Shown here one piece after another: positions 18,404 to 26,907 of a DNA stretch of 64,000 nt (its first letter is position 1; each line of letters starts with the position of its first letter). Under the pieces are notes generated by a model, which ran no database searches, was not told the DNA's origin, and was given only the letters and a program-made list of their open reading frames with translations. The stretch comes from HLUCCA09 sp039822045. GTDB taxonomy: Bacteria; Pseudomonadota; Alphaproteobacteria; Rhodobacterales; Rhodobacteraceae. The stretch lies in assembly GCA_039822045.1 (NCBI GenBank), contig JBCBMY010000004.1, positions 124,001 to 188,000 of the forward strand. Reading direction: 5' to 3'. Position numbers and translations under genes: made by a program.

Positions 18404-18955
18404 ATGCGTCCACCGGACGTCACGCTACCCTTGGGCATCGTCATTCGAAAGACGCCTGGCGTTACGCGTTGGGCGGAATGGGCGTGGCGGGCCGTTGCCG
18501 TGCTGCCCGGCGCCGGCCCGGCAGATTGGCGCGAGCTGCGGCGCGAGGGCGATGCGGTGGAGTACCATGCCGCCACGGTGCCGCTTGAGCTTTATCGATC
18601 CGACGCCGAGGCGTATCGCGCTGGGATCTCGGCACGCACGCCCTCGGTCGGCGTGGTCATGCGGCGCGAAGGGAAGGACTTGGAGGTCGCGCTGGCAACG
18701 GCCTCACCCTATGAGACCCAGGACTATCTCGACAGCGGCGAGGAGATTGTCGAGCTTGTGCCGATGCCGGAGGGGCTCGTCGCGCTCATTCGCGATTTCG
18801 TGGAAGAGCATCACGAGGACGAGGCGTTCGTGAAGCGCCGCCGCGACAAACAGCGCGTCGACCGCAAGGAAGACGGCATCGGCGATGCGCGCGTGCGCCA
18901 GGTCGCCGACGTCTACCGGGCTCCGTCCTCGCTGAAGCGTAGAGTTCTCCAATGA
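18404..18955 (+). CDS. DUF3305 family protein (FDH cluster)
   Basis: 183 aa. Its start, LPLGIVIRKTPGVTRWAEWAWRA-like, is the hallmark of DUF3305, a family found almost only beside formate dehydrogenase genes. There is no signal peptide or known catalytic motif; the C-terminal third is highly charged. ATG 18404 follows GGGGAGG at a rather long spacing of about 11 bases. It begins a DUF3305-DUF3306-TorD-like run with stop/start overlaps. An FDH assembly role is inferred. Confidence 0.85.
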   Translation: MRPPDVTLPLGIVIRKTPGVTRWAEWAWRAVAVLPGAGPADWRELRREGDAVEYHAATVPLELYRSDAEAYRAGISARTPSVGVVMRREGKDLEVALATASPYETQDYLDSGEEIVELVPMPEGLVALIRDFVEEHHEDEAFVKRRRDKQRVDRKEDGIGDARVRQVADVYRAPSSLKRRVLQ

Positions 18956-19620
18956 GCGCCGAAGCCCCGGGTGACTTCTGGTCACGCCGCAAAGCTGCCG
19001 TCGCCGCGGAAGAGCAAGCCGCTCGCGCCGCAGAGGCCGACGCGAGGGAGCAGGCCGAGCACGAAGACCGCGAGGCGCGCCAAGAGGCGATGTCCGACGC
19101 AGAGCTTCTTGAAGAGCTCGAGTTGCCCGACCCCGACACGCTCGGCGCGGGAGATGACTTCTCGGCGTTTCTGCGGGCGGACGTTCCCGCGCGTCTTCGC
19201 ACACGCGCCTTGCGCAGGCTGTGGCGCACGAACCCGGTGCTGGCGAATGTTGATGGGATGGTCGACTACGGCGGAGACTTCACGGATGCCGCCATGGTTC
19301 CTGAGGTCCTGAACACGGTCTACCGCGTTGGCAAGGGCATGGTGCGCGACCTCATTGAGGACACCGATGTGCCGGATGCCAAGGATGACCCGGTCGAGGA
19401 GCCTGCAGAGCCCGAAACAGCGGAACTATCCGACGCGGTCGAAGATCTTGATACATCTCCGGACCCGGCACTGCCCTCAGATCCCTCATCTCAGAGCGGA
19501 CCCGTCGATGAACCTGAGGCGCCCGCGCCAATCGCGTTCGCCGACGACCATGACAACATGCCACCGCCCAAACCACGGCGGATGCGCTTTTCCTATGATG
19601 CCCCGGAGGACACGGCATGA
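18952..19620 (+). CDS. DUF3306 family protein (FDH cluster)
   Basis: 222 aa. It starts with GDFWSRRKAAV, typical of DUF3306, then has an Ala/Glu-rich helix, a core FLRADVPARLRTRALRRLWRTNP, and an acidic proline-rich tail from about residue 140. The family accompanies DUF3305 and FDH; no activity is known. Both ends overlap neighbours by ATGA, so expression is coupled. Confidence 0.85.
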   Translation: MSAEAPGDFWSRRKAAVAAEEQAARAAEADAREQAEHEDREARQEAMSDAELLEELELPDPDTLGAGDDFSAFLRADVPARLRTRALRRLWRTNPVLANVDGMVDYGGDFTDAAMVPEVLNTVYRVGKGMVRDLIEDTDVPDAKDDPVEEPAEPETAELSDAVEDLDTSPDPALPSDPSSQSGPVDEPEAPAPIAFADDHDNMPPPKPRRMRFSYDAPEDTA

Positions 19621-20237
19621 CGGCGGCAGAGGCCACTCCCCTCATTCCCGACGAAGACCGGCTGCGCGCCGAGCTCTACGACTTCCTCGCCGCGATCCTC
19701 TCGCGCCCGCCATCGGGGGACCTCTTGCGCAAGTGCGCCAGTCTCACCGGTGACGAGACGCCCCTCGGCGAGGCGATTACGGCCCTCTCGCGCGTGTCCA
19801 AAGCCCTGTCGCTCAAGGCCGTTGAAGGCGAATTCAACCGTCTCTTTATCGGGCTGGGACGGGGCGAGCTATTGCCCTATGCCAGCTACTACGTCACCGG
19901 CTTTCTCAATGAAAAACCGCTCGCGATCCTGCGGCAAGACATGACCCGCCGGCACATCACGCGCGCGCCAAATGTCTTCGAGCCCGAAGACAACATCGCC
20001 AGCCTCATGGAGATGATGGCCGGCATGATCCTCGGCCGGTTCGGCGGCCCCGAGCCGCTGGATCGACAGAAGGAATTCTTCAGTCGGCACATCGCGCCTT
20101 GGGCGGAGCATTTCTTCTCCGACCTGGCTGCGGCACAGAACGCCGTTTTCTATGCGCCCGTTGGAACGGCCGGGCGCGCCTTCATGGAAATCGAAGTGCA
20201 GGCCTTTCGCATGGAGGGTGGGAGGTACGACGCGTGA
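19617..20237 (+). CDS. TorD/DmsD-like redox-enzyme maturation chaperone
   Basis: 206 aa, all helical, with EGEFNRLFIGLGRGELLP-type motif near residues 70-85, matching the E(Y/F)xRLF block of TorD chaperones. Members hold a Tat-exported molybdoenzyme until its cofactor is loaded. The likely client is the FDH catalytic subunit or the small Tat protein just downstream. It overlaps the DUF3306 stop by 4 bp. Confidence 0.85.
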   Translation: MTAAEATPLIPDEDRLRAELYDFLAAILSRPPSGDLLRKCASLTGDETPLGEAITALSRVSKALSLKAVEGEFNRLFIGLGRGELLPYASYYVTGFLNEKPLAILRQDMTRRHITRAPNVFEPEDNIASLMEMMAGMILGRFGGPEPLDRQKEFFSRHIAPWAEHFFSDLAAAQNAVFYAPVGTAGRAFMEIEVQAFRMEGGRYDA

Positions 20238-20318
20238 CGATTTGCCCAGCCCACACCGTATCAATACGGGGCATGCTGGCAATGTGACCGAGCGTAAGCC
20301 AGGTAAAGGAGGAAATTA

Positions 20319-20510
20319 ATGTCAATTCAGCCCAAGGAAGGCGAGGCCACCCGCCGCGACTTCCTGAAAGTGGCCGCCGTCGCTGCACCTGCGGCCGCCG
20401 CCGCAACCCTCACGGCGCCCGGCGCCGCGGAGGCGAGTGTGGCCGACGCGGGTGACCGCATGCAGGACACAGCGCACACCCGCGCCTATCTCGCCAGCGC
20501 CCGGTTCTGA
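20319..20510 (+). CDS. Small Tat-signal protein of the formate dehydrogenase region
   Basis: 63 aa. A twin-arginine motif RRDFLKV at residues 13-19 is followed by an Ala-rich h-region and about 25 further residues. It corresponds to the family described as formate dehydrogenase region Tat target. A strong ribosome site AAAGGAGG lies seven bases before ATG. The mature peptide would be tiny, so it may be an accessory subunit or an export decoy for the chaperone; neither is shown here. Confidence 0.85.
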   Translation: MSIQPKEGEATRRDFLKVAAVAAPAAAAATLTAPGAAEASVADAGDRMQDTAHTRAYLASARF

Positions 20511-20626
20511 CACCCGGACCCTGACTTCGCCGCCAGTCGCGGCGGGCCAAGGTTGCGTGACGCCCGAACGCCCAGAACGATTGGCAGACCAGCAAGCCCC
20601 GATCGGGGTTAGCCAGGAGTGACACT

Positions 20627-23533
20627 ATGCTCAGGAAAAAGACCAACGGGGTTGCGCGACGCCCCCAGCGGAGCACTTTCCTCTCCGAAGCCGCCGGGTC
20701 GACTGTTGACCGGCGCACATTTCTGCGGGGCTCGGGCCTCGCGATCGGCGGCCTTGCCGCCCTAGGTGCCACCGGCGGCACCGTCACCCGCGCCACGGCC
20801 CAGCAGGCCATCCAAGGCACGGTTGATCTGAAAAAAACCGTCTGCACGCACTGCTCGGTCGGCTGCACTGTGATCGCCGAAGTTCAGAACGGCGTGTGGA
20901 TCGGGCAAGAGCCCGGCTGGGACAGCCCGTTCAACCTCGGCGCCCACTGCGCCAAGGGCGCGGCCGTCCGCGAGCACGCCCATGGCGAGCGCCGCCTGAA
21001 GTACCCCATGAAGAAAGAGAACGGCGAATGGGTCCGAATCTCGTGGGAGCAGGCGATCAACGAGATCGGCGACGGGATGATGCAGATCCGCGACGAGAGC
21101 GGACCTGACAGCGTCTACTGGCTCGGCTCCGCCAAGCACAACAACGAGCAGGCCTACCTGTTCCGCAAGTTCGCAGCCTATTGGGGGACGAACAACGTCG
21201 ACCACCAGGCGCGGATCTGCCACTCTACCACCGTTGCGGGTGTTGCGAATACATGGGGCTACGGCGCCATGACCAACTCCTACAACGACATCCACAATTC
21301 CAAGGCGATCTTCATCATCGGCGGCAACCCCGCCGAGGCACACCCGGTCTCGCTCCTCCACGTCCTCAGGGCCAAGGAGCAGAACAACGCGCCGGTGATC
21401 GTGTGCGACCCGCGCTTCACGCGCACCGCCGCCCATGCCGACGAATACGTCCGCTTCCGGCCCGGCACGGACGTGGCCCTCGTCTGGGGCATCCTGTGGC
21501 ACATCTTCGAGAACGGGTGGGAGGACAAGGAGTTCATCCGCACCCGCGTCTGGGGGATGGACCAGATCAAGGAAGAGGTGGCCAAGTGGAACCCCGAAGA
21601 GGTTGAGCGCGTCACCGGTACCCCCGGCTCGCAGCTCCGCCGGGTTGCCCGGACGCTCGCGAACAACCGCCCCGGCACCGTGATCTGGTGCATGGGAGGC
21701 ACGCAGCACACCAACGGCAACAACAACACCCGCGCCTACTGCGTGCTCCAGCTTGCGCTGGGCAACATGGGTACCACGGGGGGCGGCACCAACATCTTCC
21801 GCGGCCACGACAACGTGCAGGGCGCGACCGACCTCGGTGTTCTGAGCCACACCCTGCCGGGCTATTACGGCCTGTCCGGCGGCGCATGGGCCCATTGGGG
21901 ACGCGTCTGGGGTGAAGACAGCGCATGGCTCGCCGGCCAGTTCGACACCGTCACCGGTGCCGACGGCAAGGAGAAGTCGCTCCAGAACCTCACCGGCATA
22001 CCGGTGTCGCGCTGGATCGACGGCGTGCTGGAAGATCCCGAGAACACCGATCAGCGCGACAAGGTCCGCGCCATGGTGCTCTGGGGCCACGCGCCGAACT
22101 CACAGACCCGTCTGAAGGAAATGAAGACGGCGATGGAGCAACTCGACATGCTCGTCGTCATCGACCCCTTCCCGACGGTGTCGGCGGTGTTGCATGACCG
22201 TCAGGATGGCGTCTACCTGCTCCCGGCCTCGACCCAGTTCGAGACCTACGGCTCGGTGACGGCCTCCAACCGGTCGATCCAGTGGCGCGAGCAGGTGATC
22301 GATCCGCTCTTCGAGTCGAAGACGGATCATGAGATCATCGGCCTCCTGGCGAACAAGTTCGGCTTCGCCGACCGCCTCTTCCGCAACATTGAGATGGACG
22401 ACGAGAACACGCCGAACATTGAGAGCGTCACGCGGGAGTTCAACGCCGGCATGTGGACGGTGGGCTATACGGGCCAAAGCCCGGAGCGCATCAAGCTGCA
22501 CATGGCCAACCAGCACACGTTTGACCGCACGACGCTGCAGGCGATCGGCGGGCCGGCTGACGGGGATTACTACGGGATGCCCTGGCCGTGCTGGGGCACT
22601 GCGGAGATGAAGCACCCCGGTACGCCGAACCTCTACGACATGTCGAAGCCCGTGTCTGAGGGTGGTCTCACCTTCCGTGCCCGGTTTGGCGTGGAACGGG
22701 ACGGCGACAACCTGCTGGCTGAGGGTGTCTACTCGGTGAATTCGGACATCCAGGACGGATATCCGGAATTCACCATGCAGATGCTCATGGATCTCGGCTG
22801 GGACGGTGATCTCACCGCCGACGAGCGCGCGGCCATCGAGGCGGTTGCGGGCGACGGCGATATCGGCGCGGTGAACTGGAAGACCGACCTCTCGGGCGGT
22901 ATCCAGCGTGTCGCGATCGCCCATGAGTGCGCGCCCTTCGGCAACGCCAAGGCGCGGGCCGTGGTCTGGACCTTCCCGGATCCGATCCCGCTCCACCGCG
23001 AGCCGCTCTACACCAACCGCCGGGATCTCGTGGCCGACTACCCGACGTACGAGGACCGGAAGTTCTATCGCCTGCCGACGATGTATGCATCGATCCAGAA
23101 GCAGGACTTCTCGAAGGACTATCCGATCGTCCTCACCTCCGGCCGGCTGGTCGAGTACGAGGGCGGCGGCGACGAGACCCGGTCCAACCCGTGGCTCGCC
23201 GAGCTGCAGCAGGACATGTTCGTCGAGATCAACCCGCGCGACGCCAACAACCTCGGTATCCGCGACCGGACGCAGGTCTGGGTCGAGGGCCCCGAAGGCG
23301 GCAAGGTCAAGGTGATGGCCATGATCACCCCGCGCGTGGGCGAAGGCGTCGCCTTCATGCCGTTCCACTTCGGCGGGCATTTCGAGGGAGAGGACCAGCG
23401 GAGCAAGTATCCCGCCGGCGCCGATCCTTACGTGCTCGGCGAATCCACCAACACCGCCCAGACGTACGGTTATGACTCGGTCACCCAGATGCAGGAGACC
23501 AAGGCAACGCTGTGCAAGATCTGGACCGCTTAA
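20627..23533 (+). CDS. fdhA: Formate dehydrogenase catalytic (alpha) subunit, Cys type
   Basis: 968 aa. Tat motif DRRTFLRGSG at residues 28-37 directs export of the folded enzyme. The N-terminal 4Fe-4S site uses Cys73, Cys76, Cys80 and Cys108, followed by Lys110. RICHS puts Cys198 (TGC codon) and His199 at the position that holds selenocysteine in E. coli FdnG, so this is a cysteine enzyme. The molybdopterin-binding domains run to the C-terminal WVEGPEGG-type barrel. It oxidises formate to CO2 using a bis-MGD molybdenum (or tungsten) centre. The start has AGGAG upstream, and fdhB follows after 15 bp. Confidence 0.95.
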   Translation: MLRKKTNGVARRPQRSTFLSEAAGSTVDRRTFLRGSGLAIGGLAALGATGGTVTRATAQQAIQGTVDLKKTVCTHCSVGCTVIAEVQNGVWIGQEPGWDSPFNLGAHCAKGAAVREHAHGERRLKYPMKKENGEWVRISWEQAINEIGDGMMQIRDESGPDSVYWLGSAKHNNEQAYLFRKFAAYWGTNNVDHQARICHSTTVAGVANTWGYGAMTNSYNDIHNSKAIFIIGGNPAEAHPVSLLHVLRAKEQNNAPVIVCDPRFTRTAAHADEYVRFRPGTDVALVWGILWHIFENGWEDKEFIRTRVWGMDQIKEEVAKWNPEEVERVTGTPGSQLRRVARTLANNRPGTVIWCMGGTQHTNGNNNTRAYCVLQLALGNMGTTGGGTNIFRGHDNVQGATDLGVLSHTLPGYYGLSGGAWAHWGRVWGEDSAWLAGQFDTVTGADGKEKSLQNLTGIPVSRWIDGVLEDPENTDQRDKVRAMVLWGHAPNSQTRLKEMKTAMEQLDMLVVIDPFPTVSAVLHDRQDGVYLLPASTQFETYGSVTASNRSIQWREQVIDPLFESKTDHEIIGLLANKFGFADRLFRNIEMDDENTPNIESVTREFNAGMWTVGYTGQSPERIKLHMANQHTFDRTTLQAIGGPADGDYYGMPWPCWGTAEMKHPGTPNLYDMSKPVSEGGLTFRARFGVERDGDNLLAEGVYSVNSDIQDGYPEFTMQMLMDLGWDGDLTADERAAIEAVAGDGDIGAVNWKTDLSGGIQRVAIAHECAPFGNAKARAVVWTFPDPIPLHREPLYTNRRDLVADYPTYEDRKFYRLPTMYASIQKQDFSKDYPIVLTSGRLVEYEGGGDETRSNPWLAELQQDMFVEINPRDANNLGIRDRTQVWVEGPEGGKVKVMAMITPRVGEGVAFMPFHFGGHFEGEDQRSKYPAGADPYVLGESTNTAQTYGYDSVTQMQETKATLCKIWTA

Positions 23534-23548
23534 GGGAGGACGAGAGAC

Positions 23549-24145
23549 ATGGCAGCAAGAGCGAAGTTTCTCTGCGACGCCGAGCGCTGTATCGAGTGCA
23601 ACGCCTGTGTGACGGCCTGTAAGAACGAGCACGAGGTGCCTTGGGGCATCAACCGCCGTCGGGTCGTGACGATCAACGACGGCGCGCCGGGCGAGCGGTC
23701 GATCTCGGTGGCTTGCATGCACTGCTCGGACGCGCCCTGTATGGCCGTCTGCCCGGTGGACTGCTTCTACCAGAACGAGGAAGGGGTGGTGCTCCACTCC
23801 AAGGACCTGTGCATCGGCTGCGGTTATTGCTTCTACGCGTGCCCCTTCGGCGCGCCGCAATTTCCGCAGGCGGGCAACTTCGGGTCCCGCGGCAAGATGG
23901 ACAAGTGCACCTTCTGCGCCGGCGGCCCGGAAGAGACGCACTCCACCGCCGAGTTCCAGAAGTACGGCCGCAACCGGATCGCCGAGGGCAAACTCCCCAT
24001 CTGCGCCGAGATGTGCGCCACAAAGGCCCTCCTCGCAGGTGACGGCGACGTCGTCTCGGGCATCTACCGCGAACGCGTGGTAGCCCGCGGCTTCGGCTCC
24101 GGCGCCTGGGGCTGGGGCACCGCATACGACCAAAAAGACGGCTGA
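23549..24145 (+). CDS. fdhB: Formate dehydrogenase Fe-S (beta) subunit
   Basis: 198 aa. Four ferredoxin-type clusters are visible: CIECNACVTAC (14-24), CMHCSDAPCMAVCP, CIGCGYCFYACP, and CTFC with CAEMC in the last third. It passes electrons from the alpha subunit to cytochrome b. It has no signal of its own and would be exported with the alpha subunit. GGGAGG precedes the ATG. The last 35 codons exist again, degraded, at two sites downstream, and the cytochrome b gene is displaced by 4.6 kb. Confidence 0.94.
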   Translation: MAARAKFLCDAERCIECNACVTACKNEHEVPWGINRRRVVTINDGAPGERSISVACMHCSDAPCMAVCPVDCFYQNEEGVVLHSKDLCIGCGYCFYACPFGAPQFPQAGNFGSRGKMDKCTFCAGGPEETHSTAEFQKYGRNRIAEGKLPICAEMCATKALLAGDGDVVSGIYRERVVARGFGSGAWGWGTAYDQKDG

Positions 24146-24169
24146 TCTCAGTCGTTAGAATTTAGGGAG

Positions 24170-24195
24170 GCCCCGCTTGAAACGGCGGGGCTTTT
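24170..24195 (+). terminator. Rho-independent terminator after fdhB
   Basis: GCCCCGC (24170-24176) pairs with GCGGGGC (24185-24191) over an 8-base loop and is followed by TTTT. It lies 25 bp after the fdhB stop and should end the fdhA-fdhB transcript. The cytochrome b gene therefore needs its own promoter. Confidence 0.85.
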
Positions 24196-24453
24196 CCTTC
24201 TGAGGACGCCGACGCTAACATTGAGCATTCCCGCAAGCTTGCTATTCTCAGTGGAAGTATGGTCACGCGGGCAGACCGGCGCATGTGCTTGGACAATCGA
24301 GCATACTATTGGATTTGAGCGACCCAAGCTCAATGGCATCGAAGGCTCTTTGGAGCAGCTTTCCCTTTTTCTGGCGAACGAAGGAGTGATATGTGATTTT
24401 GGTTGTGGCAATCACAGTTCTCAGGAGGCTGTTAGATAGCTTCCGGAAATTTT

Positions 24454-24630
24454 TTGGTTTCCACAGTTTCTCTATATTGCGCCTTCTTTTTCATTCCATT
24501 CTGGCTCTCCCCTTGGATCGAGGTTAGGTACGGGTTCGTGATCGCGTTCGCTCTAACTTATGCGTCGCAATGGAACCTCGGTCGATTGGCAAGACTTAGA
24601 AAGGCAGGGCTTAAAGGGCCGCAAGCCTAA
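24454..24630 (+). CDS. Possible small membrane protein (58 aa)
   Basis: A TTG-started frame ending TAA at 24628 encodes a hydrophobic stretch (LYCAFFFIPFWL) followed by a second (FVIAFALTYASQ) and a basic tail. Base composition is AT-richer than the flanks. No ribosome site is convincing and no family is recognised. It may be a remnant of DNA inserted between the first and second fdhB 3' ends. Confidence 0.25.
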   Translation: MVSTVSLYCAFFFIPFWLSPWIEVRYGFVIAFALTYASQWNLGRLARLRKAGLKGPQA

Positions 24631-24642
24631 AGCTCATGCTAG

Positions 24643-24774
24643 ATGCCGTTGGAAACTGCACAACGCGGTGCGGGCGCCGGCGATCTTGTCTCGGGCATCT
24701 TCCGCGAGCGCGTGGCGGCCGGCGGTTTCCGCTCGAGCGGCCAGGGTACTGCCTACGACCTGCAAAACGGCTGA
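24643..24774 (+). pseudogene. Second copy of the fdhB 3' end (fragment)
   Basis: From 24670 to the TGA at 24772 the translation GAGDLVSGIFRERVAAGGF...GTAYDLQNG follows the end of fdhB (GDGDVVSGIYRERVVARGF...GTAYDQKDG) codon for codon, with a two-residue deletion. Upstream of 24670 the similarity stops; an in-frame ATG at 24643 gives at most 43 residues with no Fe-S cysteines. It is a displaced gene end, not a functional subunit. Confidence 0.8.
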
Positions 24775-24797
24775 GTTCGGCCAGTACAACATGGGGA

Positions 24798-24823
24798 GCC
24801 GTTTAGAACGGCGGGGCCTCCTT
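24798..24823 (+). terminator. Terminator-like hairpin after the second fdhB end
   Basis: GCCGTT (24798-24803), TAG loop, AACGGC (24807-24812), then GGGGCCTCCTTTC. The sequence echoes the true fdhB terminator (AACGGCGGGG...CTTTTCC) and sits the same short distance after the gene end, so it was probably duplicated with it. The T run is poor. Confidence 0.5.
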
Positions 24824-24963
24824 TCGTGTCTGAGTTCTAAGGTTTGGCTCGGACGGTGTACTTCCTCCTCGCTGAAGCAATTCAACCTCCTACGGTTGTC
24901 AGGCAGTTTCTCTGAGCGGGCAGTGTGCACCTGGCAAGCGCGAGAAGATCAATCGAGTGTCGC

Positions 24964-25662
24964 CTAGCAGAATGCGATCGCTCCTCCGGTGCGCAAGGAA
25001 TTCGCACAGGCTTCTTTCATTATCAGCGCCGAGTAGCTGGCGATTGACTGGACAAGCCAAAGGGGATCGCTGGGCTCAACCTGCTCATCGCGCAAGGCCC
25101 TCTGTAGCGCTTCAGATTGCGCATATGCGCCATTCGGGATCTGCAGGAGCCCAACTAAAGTATCCAACTCACAATCCAGACGCTGAACCGACCCCAATGG
25201 CCAAATCGAAGCGGTATCCTTTCTGATCCTGTTCGGGATCAGCGGATGCGGAAAGTCCACCGGGACATAGTAGCCCTGTGCGTCGGAATGGAAGACGAGA
25301 TGGCTAAAGGGCGGGGGCTTCTTGGCAGGGCGACGGCTCAAGAGTCTCCAGAGGAAGCCGGGCTGTTCTTCGCCCGAAACGGCGTCAAGCGCTGCTCCAA
25401 AGAGGTCATCACCGGTGCGAGTTTCCTCCCATCCAGTTAGGCGGCGGTCGTGTGGAATTGGCTGACCGCGCCAAGAAAGTCCCGCGACTTCTCGAAGAGC
25501 GTGCAGCCCGGTATATCCAACACCTTCTGCCGACCAAACGTCACATTGCCTCGGCTCGTTGTGTTCGTTGATATCGGCAAAATGAGCTTGAACCCTCGCG
25601 GCGCCCTCTTCGTCGTGTTCAAGTAGATCGGCCAAAATCCCGACTTCGAAGGAAAGCCCCAT
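24964..25662 (-). CDS. Conserved hypothetical protein
   Basis: 232 aa. It starts MGLSFEVGILADLLEHDEEGA, a lead I have seen in an uncharacterised bacterial family (SYEVGxLADLLxNDxEGAE). Later parts include FHSDAQGYYVPVDFP and a helical C-terminus. There is no signal peptide, membrane segment or catalytic motif. It lies alone between two fdhB 3'-end remnants and is transcribed against the FDH genes, as expected for cargo of an inserted element. Its function is unknown. Confidence 0.7.
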   Translation of the reverse strand: MGLSFEVGILADLLEHDEEGAARVQAHFADINEHNEPRQCDVWSAEGVGYTGLHALREVAGLSWRGQPIPHDRRLTGWEETRTGDDLFGAALDAVSGEEQPGFLWRLLSRRPAKKPPPFSHLVFHSDAQGYYVPVDFPHPLIPNRIRKDTASIWPLGSVQRLDCELDTLVGLLQIPNGAYAQSEALQRALRDEQVEPSDPLWLVQSIASYSALIMKEACANSLRTGGAIAFC

Positions 25663-25719
25663 TAAAGACTTCTCCCTGGTTGAACTCCCTTTGACCGGTA
25701 AAGTGTGACGTCAACTCGC

Positions 25720-25894
25720 GTCGCGACCAAGGCTCAAACGGCCAATTGCGTGGCGACATCCTCGCGGGCACATCCCGTGAACGCGTGGCGGCCCGAGGCG
25801 CCGTCGTTTAGAGTGGGGTACCTCCGAGCATGGGAAAGTCGGCTGAACGTGTCTCGCACGACTGAGGGAGGCACCGCTAGCAAGTGCGGGTTTC
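25720..25894 (+). pseudogene. Third, most degraded copy of the fdhB 3' end
   Basis: ATKA (25722-25733) then, after a frame change, GDILAGTSRERVAARG (25752-25799) follow the fdhB residues ATKALLAGDGDVVSGIYRERVVARG. It is followed at the expected distance by GAGGGAGGCACCGCTAGC...GTGCGGGTTT (25864-25892), an eroded version of the fdhB terminator. Frameshift and early TAG show it is dead. Confidence 0.65.
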
Positions 25895-26298
25895 ATCCTC
25901 ATTCAGCATCCGCGCGGGTTGCTTGACTTCGGTCTCGTGTTTCTGAGGTTTGCGTGCAGGCTATTTGCTTAACACGCGATACCCTTTGAGTCTCCGATTG
26001 CTGGCTTCCAATTAGGGAGTTCGTTGGCCCGTCTTCGTTCGGGAGAATCGATGCCCCAGTGGAGCGCGCACCTCTGCAGGAGCGATGCCTGCTAAGGGGT
26101 TCCGATCCAAACGCAGAACTCTTGGTTAAGGAGCTTCAGATGCCGCCAAGGTCGGTCGCGAGCCGTTCTTTCACATAGAGCGCGGCACAGCGAACGAGCG
26201 CTTTCCGGAGTTTCTCGTCACGCCGACGGCGGGGCGCAACGTTGAAGTTCCGCGAGCCCGCTAGGTCGCTCCTGAAGAGTGGGAACCGAGGTAGGCAA
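25895..26298. other. No recognisable gene
   Basis: This stretch between the third fdhB remnant and the acetyltransferase pseudogene has no convincing gene. A minus-strand frame ending at 26136 (RRRRDEKLRKALVRCAALYV) has coding-like character but no start or family, and may be another gene scrap. Confidence 0.5.
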
Positions 26299-26846
26299 AT
26301 GGCGAGGCCTGCGACTAGACCGCTCGATCCAGAGACATGGCCGAACTTCGCCCGCTTGGTTGAGCCGGCCTACAGAGCCTGGGGTGGCTGCCGATGCACT
26401 TGGTCCAACGCCAAGACAGCGCGGAAGAGCCGTCAGACGCTAAACGACTGGCCCAGTAGCTTCGTGCGAGGACCGGTCACGCCCACGCCACACTCCTCTA
26501 CGAGGGCCCGGCGCGCCAGAGTTCGCGTCAGTTCGGCTCAGCAGACGAGGTGCCCCGGATACACAATCTCCGCGCCGACACAACGACCAGTCCACTGCTG
26601 CCCCATTGGCGGATCACCTGCTTCTTCTCCGGCATGAGGCATCGTGGCAGAGGTGTCGCGAGTGCCGTCGCGCGGGTCAAGGGCCTCGTCGGCGGGAAGG
26701 TTGCAGGCTGTTGCGAAGACATAGAAGGCCGCGCAGCAGCACCGGCGCTTATGCTCAATGGCCCTTTGCATACCCTTGAGGGCATGGATGTCTAACGGTC
26801 GAGAAAAGTTGGCAAGCAAACACAAGTGGTGACGCCGACCATCTAG
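26299..26846 (+). pseudogene. Broken GNAT-family N-acetyltransferase
   Basis: Two overlapping frames together read as one GNAT protein. The first (from 26299) has RPLDPETWPNFARLVEP and GGCRCTW, as in acetyltransferases with a GGCWCMW block. The second (from 26550) has PRIHNLRA, WRITCFF and HRGRGVASA, the acetyl-CoA-binding motif. A frameshift lies between them, and TAA at 26793 cuts the last part (RSRKVGKQTQVV), which continues in frame to TAG 26844. Several lesions argue against a single sequencing error. Confidence 0.75.
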
Positions 26847-26907
26847 ACCTTCTCGTTGCGGGCCAGCGAGGCGTTGCCACAAGCGCATAAGCGGCAACGG
26901 GGCCATT

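Noticed and set aside
21218..21220. Selenocysteine codon in fdhA
   Set aside because: The codon is TGC (Cys), and no in-frame TGA is present.
22100..24133. 677-codon minus-strand open frame opposite fdhA and fdhB
   Set aside because: It is a shadow of strongly supported genes in high-GC DNA. It has no family match and crosses the intergenic gap.
24221..24439. Short open frames after the fdhB terminator
   Set aside because: No ribosome site, no family, and overlapping frames on both strands.
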